Part shown: positions 1-8,563 of the stretch, in pieces
How the letters are laid out: every line of letters starts with the position of its first letter
Numbering within the stretch: the first letter of the stretch is position 1
From: Leptolinea sp. HRD-7
GTDB taxonomy: Bacteria > Chloroflexota > Anaerolineae > Anaerolineales > Anaerolineaceae
NCBI GenBank assembly: GCA_024363285.1
Contig: AP024710.1
Location: forward strand, 682,001 to 746,000
DNA length: 64,000 nt
Direction of reading: 5' to 3'
The notes under the pieces: model-generated
Database searches by the model: none
Seen by the model: the letters and a program-made list of their open reading frames with translations, nothing else
Told to the model about the DNA's origin: nothing
Position numbers and translations under genes: made by a program

Positions 1-570
1 ATCAAAGACCTGAAGGGGCAAGAAAAGCGGTTGATGCTGACATTACCGGTTTCAGTGTTGGGTGGACTGCTGGGCGGCTGGCTGCTTATTCGTTCAGGCG
101 AACGGTTATTCAATGACATCGTTCCGTTCCTCATATTGATCGCGTCTTTACTGCTGGCCGCGCAAGATACCATCCGCCGGTGGCTTATGCGCCGCTCTGA
201 AGCCGGGCATATTCACCTTACGGATGCCTGGGTTGTTATTCCGGTTTTCCTGGCCACCATCTACGGGGGATATTTCGGCGCGGCCGCCAGTATCATCGTG
301 CTGGCCGTCACCGGGCTGGTGCTGGAAGATACTCTTACCCGTCTGAACGCCATCAAACAGGTGATCGGATTGGTATCCGGGACGGCTGCCGCCGTGTTCT
401 TTGCATTCACCGGCCAAATTAACTGGCCGGTGGCGCTGGTGATGATGGCCGGTTCGCTGCTGGGCGGTCTGCTGGGCGGCCGGGTGGCGGGCAAAGTCAA
501 CGCGGGGGTGCTGCGATGGGTCATTGTAACGGTGGGGTTGGCGTTGGCGGTGGTGTACTTTGTGAAGTGA
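1..570 (+). CDS. TauE/SafE family sulfite exporter-like permease, C-terminal part
   Basis: The reading frame is open from base 1, so the start lies outside the window; about 189 residues remain of a family usually near 250. It is a multi-pass inner-membrane protein with several hydrophobic segments and the Gly-rich GSLLGGLLGGRVAG repeat seen in the second half of TauE/SafE (DUF81) permeases. The family moves sulfur-containing or other organic anions across the membrane, but the substrate cannot be read from sequence. The first ATG inside the window (base 31) falls inside a transmembrane segment and is not the true start. Family assignment is fairly secure; substrate is unknown. Confidence 0.8.
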   Translation: MKDLKGQEKRLMLTLPVSVLGGLLGGWLLIRSGERLFNDIVPFLILIASLLLAAQDTIRRWLMRRSEAGHIHLTDAWVVIPVFLATIYGGYFGAAASIIVLAVTGLVLEDTLTRLNAIKQVIGLVSGTAAAVFFAFTGQINWPVALVMMAGSLLGGLLGGRVAGKVNAGVLRWVIVTVGLALAVVYFVK

Positions 571-737
571 TTTTGGATTGTGGGAAGCGGGAAGCTGTTT
601 ATTAAGACCTATCCTTTTCTAACAACTCCTCATTGAAGGGAATTTCTAAAAAGATTTGCGAATTCGCCGACTTTTTGATTTCCAGTAGGATGGTGGGATT
701 CAAATCCAGTTCCAAGTTAACTCAACCCCGGGTTTCA

Positions 738-779
738 AGATTAGTGCATTTAGCTGAGAGGACGACTCAAAACTAATCT
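738..779. repeat. Imperfect hairpin with 8-bp arms
   Basis: AGATTAGT at 738-745 is complementary to ACTAATCT at 772-779, with a 26-nt loop holding a smaller GAG/CTC pairing. It lies in the otherwise featureless 571-803 gap, where I see no gene. Function unknown; it could be part of a decayed repeat. Confidence 0.35.
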
Positions 780-803
780 AGAATCGTTCCCCCAAAATGA
801 GAC

Positions 804-833
804 AAAAAAGAGGCTGACCCAAAAGTCAGCCTC
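804..833 (-). terminator. Rho-independent terminator of the SecD-like fusion gene
   Basis: On the minus strand GAGGCTGAC pairs with GTCAGCCTC and is followed by six T. It lies 7 bases after the stop codon at 840-842. The flanking CCAAAATGAGA(A)CAAAAAAG sequence recurs next to the terminator at 3675-3704. Confidence 0.85.
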
Positions 834-839
834 TGTAAT

Positions 840-3380
840 TTATCGGAGAATTGGGTCACCCCATATCGCCCAATCGCAATTGAAGTCATCAGCGCCACCA
901 TCTTCAACGATAAGAGTCAATTCTTTACCTCCCGAAATCGAAGCCTCCAAATTTACTATTTCAGACCCGATAAAAAGCCGGCGGCTACGGAATACTTCTT
1001 TTCCATCAATTAAAACAACATAGTTGACGCCATCACCACATCTATTACCATTATTTATCGAGTCTACTAAACCCAGTTGCGCAGAAAGTTTTGTGAAATT
1101 ATTCCCACCTATATCGTAGACCAATTTAGATGGCGCATGGGCAAATATCCCTTGCGTGTAATGAGTGTCATTGAACACAATAGGATCTCCTTTACGAATT
1201 GAATCTTCTGAATATGGAGACGGGAATTCAAATTTACCCACGGAGTATTTTCCAAAAGGTAAGACTACTTTTAAAGGAGTGAATTTTGAAAGGTAGGTAC
1301 CTTCTACCCCTTGCGGGGAATAGCTTGAGGTAGGTTCTATGGTTTCTGTTGGTTTAACAGTTTTCACAGTAGGTTGTGAAACTACAGACTTGGGCGGTAA
1401 AGTACCTACCCATTTGGCTTGCCAAGTTTTTTCTACAGGGTTAAAAGATTTTGTTCTTCCACAAAATTCTATTCTATGTGTTCCTGTTACAGATCCTGTA
1501 TCAAACTGGCCTTGTAAAGTGAAAATCCCAATTGATGCTTCATGTTGGCTCGCAGTCGTCATATCCATTGTAAATCTATTATCTACAACCTGGATTTCAC
1601 TTATTTGAATGTTACACGGGTCGGTAACAAAAGGTGCGTTTAAGACAAAATTGATTATGTTTCCGTCTTGAGTTATATCAAAAGACACGTATGGTTGGTC
1701 ACCTTCCCAATGGCCTACTTTTGGGGTTCTGTTTACTGAAATCGGGGTTTCCTGATTTTCTTTTTTTGTTATGCCTTCATTTTGTGTTGGTGTTATTAAT
1801 TTCGACCCTTTATCAATTTCAATAGGCAACGGTAGTGGTTCAGTGGCTAAAATAGCAGCTATTTTATAAGCTTCATCTTTTGTAAAACTACCTGAAATTA
1901 TGCCCTCATTTCCTGAAACAGCTGACGTGATTCTTGGTGCTGAGATTACAACCTTATCTAAAACAATAGCCAGTACTTTACCAATATTTTGACTGGTATA
2001 GTCATAGAAAATTTTTCTTCCAGTTTCATTAAGGCTGAAATTGATAAAATATCCTCCAACATTATTTTGAGAGACACTGACAGATTCAAAATCAGTATTT
2101 GTCATCAATGTATGTTTAATATTTCCTGCCCCCTCAGTCAAATTCGCATTTGTCAGGTCAGTTTTTATAGACATGCCTACATTTACAGACTCTTCGCCAT
2201 AATCGACAAACTCTATCAATCCGATTTTCTTTATTTTTTCAAGCAAGTCATCCGCATTTATATTTGAAGGAATTTTTCCAGTTATTTGACGGTCACCTGT
2301 AACTAAAAAATTCACTCCGGAATATCCCAAGTGCTTGCATCGCTTTTCTAAAATTTGAGCTATCTTATCCAGTGTTGATTTGTCTACAGTTTCCGATTCA
2401 GGCGAAACCACCCGAATCGATACAGAGACATTGTTGGCAAACAAATAACTTTTTAATGAAGGAAGCATTATAAAGCCGCCCACAACCAAGGCAAGGATAC
2501 CAAGTAAACTTAATAGAGAAAATCGTGTGATTTTGATCTGCCTCGAAGAGGCGCTGGGTTCTGATTTTTGAGACTTGTTCCTTGAGTTTTCTCGCAAAGA
2601 TATAAAAATCAAACTAATAAAAACCACTCCAATAATTCCAATAATCAAAAAAATCGACCAGTGTGTATGAGAACAATTCCCTTTTACGCCAATCTTAAGG
2701 GTTGTTCCTTCAGGAAAAGAGATCTTTCCATTTGATAGGGATACAGTTTGCCAGTTCCCACTACTACAGATCCATGTCTCCGAGGAAAAACGATCTGTCC
2801 TGATTTCTTGCTCCCCTAAAATACCCAATTGCATATTGCTATAATCATAAGAAGATGGCCATACAAACCAGACGAAAAGCAAAACACCTATGACTCCAAG
2901 AATCGCTGCCAGAATTGGTTTCATCTTGGAGTTTTTCCTTGGCTTTTCTTCTTGAGTAGTAGACAGGATTGGATTATTTAGATTTTCAGCACATTTAGGA
3001 CAGGTTTGTTCCTCCTGTGAAATTTGCTTTCCACAATTAGGGCAATATAATGCAGTAGCTTTTCCTAATATCGGTTCTGCGGTCGAGTCATTTACAGGTT
3101 TGACAAGTTCGAGGTTTTGATGCGGCTTATCCTTTCTGGAATTTAGAGAAGTAAGCCATTTAATAATTCCGGCAAACAAGAATACGATAGACACCCAGCC
3201 AGAGATACCCATTAGTAAACCTGGCAATATTGCCTCGATTTTTGATGTTGGACGCAAACCCTGGGTGGCTATTGCAACAACCAAATCAAAAATAAATGCT
3301 ATTAGTGACACAGTAAACAATTTCTTGGCTGATAGACCCGAAAAAAAACTCTTTTTTTCATTCTGAGGTTTCATCCACAT
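840..3380 (-). CDS. Membrane protein with zinc ribbon, SecD P1-like domain and C-terminal NPCBM domain
   Basis: This 846-residue protein has an unusual domain order. Two N-terminal membrane segments (about 21-40 and 51-73) are followed by a zinc ribbon with CPNC at 113-116 and CPKC at 127-130. Three more hydrophobic segments follow (about 155-173, 243-261, 287-308). Residues about 318-522 resemble the periplasmic P1 head of SecD, including a late VLAIVLDKVVISAPRI stretch. No SecD transmembrane bundle follows. A beta-rich segment (about 550-655) and a Thr/Pro/Ser linker lead to an NPCBM-like carbohydrate-binding module (about 705-846). The gene is clearly more AT-rich than its neighbours and sits near two tRNA-Ser genes, so it may be transferred. 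Function unknown; a surface role using duplicated Sec parts is conceivable but unproven. Confidence 0.75.
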   Translation of the reverse strand: MWMKPQNEKKSFFSGLSAKKLFTVSLIAFIFDLVVAIATQGLRPTSKIEAILPGLLMGISGWVSIVFLFAGIIKWLTSLNSRKDKPHQNLELVKPVNDSTAEPILGKATALYCPNCGKQISQEEQTCPKCAENLNNPILSTTQEEKPRKNSKMKPILAAILGVIGVLLFVWFVWPSSYDYSNMQLGILGEQEIRTDRFSSETWICSSGNWQTVSLSNGKISFPEGTTLKIGVKGNCSHTHWSIFLIIGIIGVVFISLIFISLRENSRNKSQKSEPSASSRQIKITRFSLLSLLGILALVVGGFIMLPSLKSYLFANNVSVSIRVVSPESETVDKSTLDKIAQILEKRCKHLGYSGVNFLVTGDRQITGKIPSNINADDLLEKIKKIGLIEFVDYGEESVNVGMSIKTDLTNANLTEGAGNIKHTLMTNTDFESVSVSQNNVGGYFINFSLNETGRKIFYDYTSQNIGKVLAIVLDKVVISAPRITSAVSGNEGIISGSFTKDEAYKIAAILATEPLPLPIEIDKGSKLITPTQNEGITKKENQETPISVNRTPKVGHWEGDQPYVSFDITQDGNIINFVLNAPFVTDPCNIQISEIQVVDNRFTMDMTTASQHEASIGIFTLQGQFDTGSVTGTHRIEFCGRTKSFNPVEKTWQAKWVGTLPPKSVVSQPTVKTVKPTETIEPTSSYSPQGVEGTYLSKFTPLKVVLPFGKYSVGKFEFPSPYSEDSIRKGDPIVFNDTHYTQGIFAHAPSKLVYDIGGNNFTKLSAQLGLVDSINNGNRCGDGVNYVVLIDGKEVFRSRRLFIGSEIVNLEASISGGKELTLIVEDGGADDFNCDWAIWGDPILR

Positions 3381-3798
3381 TTTCCTTGATTGCCCTTGAT
3401 TAGAAAAACAATATAAAAATTATACATTTTCTAAAAAAACGTGTTAATCGCTAAACAATCAATAAAAATTGGATTCATAAATGCAAATAATTTGTATCAC
3501 GCTATCTCGGAAATCTACGATAATTGTGAATTTAATTGCATTTCAGAGTGTAGAAAAATTACGCCCCATTTTTTGATCATAAAAAAGGCTTATTAAATAA
3601 TATACAAACACTAACTCTCGCTGACGGGGAAAGCGGGATTCGGATATTATCCCCTTCCAGGGTCCCAAAATGAGAACAAAAAAGGTCTGCTTATCACAGA
3701 CCTTCATTCTCAATGGAAGTTGATTAGATTCGGAAATTATCCCCAATCGAGGGCCCTGGTCGAGAACATAAGAACCTGTATTATTGACAGGCTCACAA
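3381..3798. other. Gene-free AT-rich gap with two copies of a ~50-bp repeat
   Basis: I see no convincing gene here. Two diverged copies of one segment start at about 3639 and 3728 and share GATTCGGAWATTATCCCC, then AGGG, then GAGAACANAA. Each is joined to a hairpin that would terminate minus-strand transcripts. The short ORFs here have no ribosome-binding site or recognisable protein features. Confidence 0.6.
3675..3704 (-). terminator. Terminator downstream of the tRNA-Ser genes
   Basis: On the minus strand GGTCTG, loop, CAGACC is followed by a T run (TTTTTTGTTCTC). A weaker CCTGT/ACAGG hairpin lies closer to the tRNA at about 3776-3791. Together they look like tandem terminators for the tRNA transcript. 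Confidence 0.7.
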
Positions 3799-3888
3799 TG
3801 GCGGGGAGGGTGGGATTCGAACCCACGGCTGAGGAACCCCAGCACTCACTTAGCAGGCGAGCCCAATCGGCCTCTCTGGCACCTCCCC
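3799..3888 (-). tRNA. tRNA-Ser (anticodon GCT)
   Basis: The minus strand folds as a class II tRNA: acceptor GGGGAGG pairs with CCTCCCC, the anticodon loop CTGCTAA gives GCT, a long variable arm follows, and the T loop is GGTTCGAATCC. The discriminator is G and CCA is encoded at 3799-3801. It reads AGC/AGU codons. Confidence 0.96.
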
Positions 3889-3927
3889 AATATCATGTTG
3901 TTAATCAAAAGCCTTCTGGCTTTCAGG

Positions 3928-4012
3928 CGGAAGGAGAGGGATTCGAACCCACGGTGGGTTTCCCCACACCTGTTTTCAAGACAGGCGCCTTAAGCCACTC
4001 GGCCATCCTTCC
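3928..4012 (-). tRNA. tRNA-Ser (anticodon TGA)
   Basis: The minus strand forms a class II tRNA with acceptor GGAAGGA pairing with TCCTTCC, anticodon loop CTTGAAA (TGA), a long variable arm and T loop GGTTCGAATCC. CCA is not encoded, unlike the neighbouring tRNA-Ser(GCT) 40 bases downstream. The two are probably cotranscribed. Confidence 0.96.
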
Positions 4013-4027
4013 CGAGACGAGCATTTT

Positions 4028-4033
4028 ATCATA
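4028..4033 (-). promoter_or_regulatory. Possible -10 box for the tRNA-Ser pair
   Basis: TATGAT on the minus strand lies 15 bases before the 5' end of tRNA-Ser(TGA). No good -35 box is visible, so this is tentative. The tRNAs could also be read from the upstream guaA transcript. Confidence 0.3.
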
Positions 4034-4064
4034 ACTCCGTCCAATCAGGAAGAATTATTGTGTT

Positions 4065-5999
4065 CTACCCGCGGAGTTCAAACCGATAGCTTACCTTCCC
4101 CATTCGAATGATATCTCCGTTGTGAAGGGCCGTCCCCAGGTTGGAGACCGGTGTGCTATTTACCCAGGTTCCCGAGACCGATCCAACATCTTCCAACCAG
4201 TAGCCATCGGGGCGGTGCAAAATTCGCACATGCAGGCCGTCCACACTGGGTGAAGGGATGACCACGTTGGCACGGATGGGGCTGCTCCCCAGGGTCATCA
4301 CACTTTCACTCAATCTGATTCCCGGCTGGGTGGTGATGTTGTCACCGTCACCGAGTGAAAACAGCCAGCCAGTGGTATCACGCGGCGTCACAAGTGTTGA
4401 AGGGATTGTTTTCCCCTCTAACAGGTTGACTACTACGGCAGTCCGTTCCACCGGGCGCGTATCGGCCCGGGTGGAAGCCGGCTTCAGCGTTGATTTTATC
4501 CGTCTTTGTTTCATGCGGTATTGTGTGAATAGTACCGTGCCAATAATAAGGATAATGACTCCAATGGCCAGTGCCAGCCGCTCGGAAGAGATGGTTTCCA
4601 GCCAGTTGGCGGCCGGTACCGGGGGAACAGTGACTTCCAACGGCAGTACAACAGTTTGATTGTTCAATCCCAATTCGTCGCGAATGGTCACCTGCAGGCT
4701 GTAGGTTCCGCCGGTTTTGATCTTAGTCACCGGCCATTTCAATTTATCAAACGGGGGTACATTGCGTTCGTCCACTGCCTGACCGTCAACCAGCAGGCGG
4801 GTGGTTTGAATGTTGCGCGGGTGACTATCAAGAAATTCGTACCGGATATCGACAGGTATTTCTGAAGGTTCCAGCGTGTAACTTCCGTTTTCCTGCCTGT
4901 TCCATTTCAGGTCAATCTGTTCGGGTGGGTTAACAAACATTACGTTGGGCGCTTTGACCGTTACATCAAAGCTCTCTTCCATTGATTGCGCCTGAAAAAC
5001 ATCGGTTTGAACAATAAGAGTCACGTTCTGCAAACCGCTCTTGTTGGCCCGGGAACGGTAAACAACCTCGTATTGCCTGCGCAGGGGCATCAGGTAGGTT
5101 TCTACCGGTGGCAGTGCTTCGCGCCCGGTGAACCGGTAGACTTCTCCGCCGGTGCGGTCTGCCAGTGATTGAATGGCTTTCTCAGATTCAGGTTGTTTGG
5201 CTGAAAGCGGGGCAACCAGCCAGATATTGATCTTGATTCCGGCTCCGGCCGCCTGCTCCGCGAGGTTATCTACCGCTTTTGCCAGCCCCGAAGAAATCAA
5301 TGGGGTTATATACAAGATAGTTTGTTTCATGCCAGGGTTAGCCGGTGAACCTGTCGCCAGTTCAACCGCTTTCGACAGGCTGGTCAGACTGGGAACGGCA
5401 TTGATCAGTTCCGGACTGAGTGTATTGAAAGCGGCCGTCCATTTATCAGGAGAATCAAGGTGCGCGGCTTTCACCCCGGCGTTGGTCACCAGGGTGACCG
5501 AATCTCCCTTTCCGAGCGATTTCGCCTGCGGTACCCAATCCAGCAGGGCGTCTTTGATCAGCTGAAGATTTGTCTTACTGGAAATTCGGTTCCCAAAGAC
5601 CGGGCCGCCGTTGACTGCCACGATGAAATCAACTGCGTTGGGTGTTTCGCGTACTTCATCTACCGGACGTATCGTTCCATTTTCGGCAACTCGGAAATCC
5701 GCTTCTGTAAGGTCTGATATAAAGCTGCCATCGGGTCGGTAAATATCGGCTTCAAGGTAAATATTTGGGAATTTTGACGGATCTAATCTGTTGATCTTTA
5801 CCCGGGGTTCGTTCTGTGCCAGAACCGTGTTCACACCAGCCACCTGACCCGAAACGCACATCAACAGGAAAGCGAAAATGACCAGGTTAAAGCCTGTTTT
5901 TCTGCCAGACCGGGCAAATAACGCGGCCGGAATTCGGCTTTTATAAGAATTGCCAATGGCTGCGATCAAAGCTCTACCGAGGCCCATAATGTCTGCCAC
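4065..5999 (-). CDS. Secreted/anchored VWA-like protein with C-terminal FHA domain
   Basis: The 644-residue protein has an N-terminal hydrophobic signal segment (about 37-56), a VWA-like region (about 125-320), beta-rich domains, a transmembrane helix (about 478-497) and a C-terminal FHA domain. The FHA part shows the expected LGSS, PSVDGLHVRI and SGTWVN motifs that bind phosphothreonine peptides. The predicted layout puts the VWA domain outside and the FHA domain in the cytoplasm, so it could link an external ligand to Ser/Thr-kinase signalling. The classical MIDAS DxSxS is degenerate (residues VNGGP), so metal binding is doubtful. The frame opens with GTG at 5999; an ATG at 5987 is an alternative. 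It follows guaA by 27 bases and is probably cotranscribed. Confidence 0.75.
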   Translation of the reverse strand: MADIMGLGRALIAAIGNSYKSRIPAALFARSGRKTGFNLVIFAFLLMCVSGQVAGVNTVLAQNEPRVKINRLDPSKFPNIYLEADIYRPDGSFISDLTEADFRVAENGTIRPVDEVRETPNAVDFIVAVNGGPVFGNRISSKTNLQLIKDALLDWVPQAKSLGKGDSVTLVTNAGVKAAHLDSPDKWTAAFNTLSPELINAVPSLTSLSKAVELATGSPANPGMKQTILYITPLISSGLAKAVDNLAEQAAGAGIKINIWLVAPLSAKQPESEKAIQSLADRTGGEVYRFTGREALPPVETYLMPLRRQYEVVYRSRANKSGLQNVTLIVQTDVFQAQSMEESFDVTVKAPNVMFVNPPEQIDLKWNRQENGSYTLEPSEIPVDIRYEFLDSHPRNIQTTRLLVDGQAVDERNVPPFDKLKWPVTKIKTGGTYSLQVTIRDELGLNNQTVVLPLEVTVPPVPAANWLETISSERLALAIGVIILIIGTVLFTQYRMKQRRIKSTLKPASTRADTRPVERTAVVVNLLEGKTIPSTLVTPRDTTGWLFSLGDGDNITTQPGIRLSESVMTLGSSPIRANVVIPSPSVDGLHVRILHRPDGYWLEDVGSVSGTWVNSTPVSNLGTALHNGDIIRMGKVSYRFELRG

Positions 6000-6026
6000 G
6001 CAGTTCTCTCGGCTAAATTAACCGGG

Positions 6027-7580
6027 TTATTCCCATTCAATGGTTCCAGGCGGTTTACTGGTGACATCATAGACCACCCGGTTGACGCCGGGAACTTCAT
6101 TAACAATCCTATTGGCCACCCTGGCAAGCAGGTCTGCTGGCAGACGGGCCCAATCAGCCGTCATGAAATCATCGGTGGTCACCGCACGAAGGGCTACCAC
6201 CTCTTCGTACGTGCGGTAGTCACCCATCACGCCAACAGATTTGACCGGCAATAATACGGCAAAAGCCTGTGCCGCGCGTTCTTGTTCACTCACAGAACCT
6301 GCTTTTAACCAACCCGATGTGGCCAGTTCTTCAGTGAAAATCGCGTCGGCTTCGCGTAAACGGTCCAACCGTTCGCGGGTGATGTCTCCCAGGCATCGGA
6401 CGGCTAATCCGGGTCCGGGGAAAGGTTGCCGCCAGACCAGTTCTTTTGGCAGCCCCAGAGCTTCTCCCACCAGCCGGACTTCATCTTTAAAGAAATATCG
6501 CAGAGGCTCAATGAGTTTAAACTTCATATCCTCGGGAAGCCCTCCCACATTGTGGTGAGACTTGATCCGGGCGGCTTTATTACGGTCTGGCCCGCTGGAT
6601 TCAACCACATCAGGGTAGATGGTTCCCTGTATCAGGTAGTCGATCTGCCCAAGGCTGCGGGCATGGTTTTCAAAAACACGGATAAAGGTTTCACCGATCA
6701 GCTTGCGTTTTGCTTCTGGATCGGTGACATTCACCAGAGATTGCAAGAACCAGTCGGCGGCATCAATGCACACAAATTTGTCGCCCATGATGGGTTTAAA
6801 CGCCTGCTCTACATACAGACGTTCGTTCTTTCGCAGCAGCCCATGATCAACAAATACGGCATTCAGGCGGCTGCCAATGGCTTTCGCTGCCAGCGCGGTA
6901 GCCACACTGGAATCAACCCCACCGGATACCGCAGAGAGCACATTCGAGTCTCCAGCCTGTTCTTTGATACGGTCAACCGCCAGGTCAATCATAGACGCGG
7001 GCGTCCAATCGGGTTTTGCCCGGCAGATATTGATGACAAAACGGTGCAAAATCTCCATTCCCTGAGGGGTGTGACGTACCTCGGGGTGGAATTGGACACC
7101 GTAAATCCGGCGGTTGGGGTCTCCCATAGCGGCATAAGGGCAACTCGGGTTTTCGGCAAGTACGGTAAATCCGCCGGGAATAACATTGATCCGATCGCCG
7201 TGCGACATCCACACATCCAGAATACCGTCAGGTATCAGAGGATTCTCATTTATCACATGAATTTGAGATGGACCAAATTCACGTTCGCCAGCCGGGATAA
7301 CCTGCCCGCCCAGAACACGAGTCAACGCCTGCATGCCATAACAAATGCCCAGAATGGGCACGCCAGCCTGCAGAATATACGGGTTTAGCGAGGGGGCGTC
7401 TTCTTCATAGACGGAGGAAGGCCCTCCGGAAAGGATTATGCCCGCGGGGTGAAGTGCTTCCATCTTATCTGCAGGTGCGTCCCATGGAAGTATTTCACTG
7501 TATACATGTAGCTCGCGGATGCGGCGGGCGATCAACTGGGTGTACTGTGAACCAAAATCAAGAATTAGTATCGTATCCAT
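6027..7580 (-). CDS. guaA: GMP synthase (glutamine-hydrolysing)
   Basis: GuaA makes GMP from XMP, ATP and glutamine in the cytoplasm. The 517-residue protein has full family length. The N-terminal amidotransferase shows the nucleophile motif GICYGMQ and the VQFHPEV motif. The ATP pyrophosphatase domain has the P-loop SGGVDSS, and the dimerisation domain ends in the typical PPGTIEWE. The start ATG is preceded by an AGGTAAGGT ribosome-binding region. A TATAAT-like box on the minus strand (7608-7613) could serve as its -10. It is divergent from pstS, 92 bases away. Confidence 0.98.
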   Translation of the reverse strand: MDTILILDFGSQYTQLIARRIRELHVYSEILPWDAPADKMEALHPAGIILSGGPSSVYEEDAPSLNPYILQAGVPILGICYGMQALTRVLGGQVIPAGEREFGPSQIHVINENPLIPDGILDVWMSHGDRINVIPGGFTVLAENPSCPYAAMGDPNRRIYGVQFHPEVRHTPQGMEILHRFVINICRAKPDWTPASMIDLAVDRIKEQAGDSNVLSAVSGGVDSSVATALAAKAIGSRLNAVFVDHGLLRKNERLYVEQAFKPIMGDKFVCIDAADWFLQSLVNVTDPEAKRKLIGETFIRVFENHARSLGQIDYLIQGTIYPDVVESSGPDRNKAARIKSHHNVGGLPEDMKFKLIEPLRYFFKDEVRLVGEALGLPKELVWRQPFPGPGLAVRCLGDITRERLDRLREADAIFTEELATSGWLKAGSVSEQERAAQAFAVLLPVKSVGVMGDYRTYEEVVALRAVTTDDFMTADWARLPADLLARVANRIVNEVPGVNRVVYDVTSKPPGTIEWE

Positions 7581-7659
7581 ATACCTTACCTGTGCCGGGT
7601 TCTTTCCATTATACAGGATGAGATTAAAAATCCGGTATTAAAGTCCAGCCGGCATCAGA

Positions 7660-7665
7660 TATAAT
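7660..7665 (+). promoter_or_regulatory. -10 box of pstS; transcript probably leaderless
   Basis: A perfect TATAAT ends 7 bases before the pstS ATG at 7673, placing the expected transcription start at or next to the start codon. There is no ribosome-binding site before that ATG. The -35 region lacks a consensus (ATTAAA at 7637-7642), and ATTAAA is repeated at 7623-7628, which fits an activator-dependent promoter such as PhoB/PhoP control. Confidence 0.55.
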
Positions 7666-7672
7666 TGCGACC

Positions 7673-8560
7673 ATGAAACAAGCCGCAGTTTTACTACTAG
7701 CGACACTTTTTTTGGTCGGCGGCTGCGCTCCCGCGCAGCCCAGCGATAAAGCAGAAAAGGATACTTCTGCTTATATACAAAACAAAGGCTCAGACACCAT
7801 GGTTAACCTGGCGTTACTCTGGGCAGAAGCGTATCAAAAAGAGAATCCCGGTATTCGCATTTCGGTTACCGGCGGCGGTTCAGGAACCGGTATCACCGCG
7901 TTGATGACCAATACAGTGGATATTGCCAACGCGTCTCGCGCAATAAAACCGGAAGAAATGAAGGAAGCAGAAAGTCACGGCTTTAAACCAGTTGAATTTG
8001 TGGTCGCGCGTGATGCTATTGGAGTGATTGTCAACCCGGCCAACCCGGTCAACCAATTAACACTTAAGCAAGTCTCTGATATTTTCCAGGGGAAAATAGA
8101 GAATTGGAAAGAAGTCGGCGGTGAGGACCGTCCGATTGTGCGGTTATCACGTGAATCAAATTCAGGTACACATGTTTATTTCCTGGAAACCGTGATCCGG
8201 TTAGGTGACAAGAAAAGCAAAGACCTTTTTTCTGAAAACACTTTGCTGTTACCATCATCGGAAGGTATCATTTCTGAAGTGCGCGATAACCCCAATGCCA
8301 TCGGATATGATGGTTTGGGATATATCACACATGAAGTCAAGCTGCTGGCCATAGCCAAAGATGATCAATCTGACTACGTGATCCCTTCGGTAGAGACTGT
8401 AAACGAGAATAAATATTCGATCTCCCGCGACCTTTATATTTACACGCATGGAGAGCCGCGGGATAATGTAAAAGCATATCTGGACTGGATATTGGATACG
8501 GAAGCACAAAAAATCGTGGCAGATACCGGTTTTGTTCCGGTAAAAATGGCAGGGAAATAA
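7673..8560 (+). CDS. pstS: Phosphate ABC transporter substrate-binding lipoprotein PstS
   Basis: PstS captures inorganic phosphate outside the membrane and hands it to PstCA. The 295-residue protein begins with a lipoprotein signal ending in the lipobox LVGGC. The phosphate-binding signatures are GSDTM near the mature N-terminus, GGGSGTGI, and SRESNSGTH. It leads the pstS-pstC-pstA-pstB operon with gaps of only 3-8 bases. No phoU or phoR/phoB follows. The start is chosen from the signal peptide; there is no ribosome-binding site, consistent with a leaderless mRNA. Confidence 0.95.
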   Translation: MKQAAVLLLATLFLVGGCAPAQPSDKAEKDTSAYIQNKGSDTMVNLALLWAEAYQKENPGIRISVTGGGSGTGITALMTNTVDIANASRAIKPEEMKEAESHGFKPVEFVVARDAIGVIVNPANPVNQLTLKQVSDIFQGKIENWKEVGGEDRPIVRLSRESNSGTHVYFLETVIRLGDKKSKDLFSENTLLLPSSEGIISEVRDNPNAIGYDGLGYITHEVKLLAIAKDDQSDYVIPSVETVNENKYSISRDLYIYTHGEPRDNVKAYLDWILDTEAQKIVADTGFVPVKMAGK

Positions 8561-8563
8561 CAG

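Noticed and set aside
3543..4034. Short ORFs across the tRNA-Ser genes
   Set aside because: They read through tRNA sequence and are frequent mispredictions (the Gly-Phe-Glu-Pro type peptide from the tRNA T arm).
6426..7388. A 320-codon plus-strand ORF opposite guaA
   Set aside because: It lies wholly antisense to a clear GMP synthase gene and its product shows no protein-like domain; it is a by-product of codon bias.
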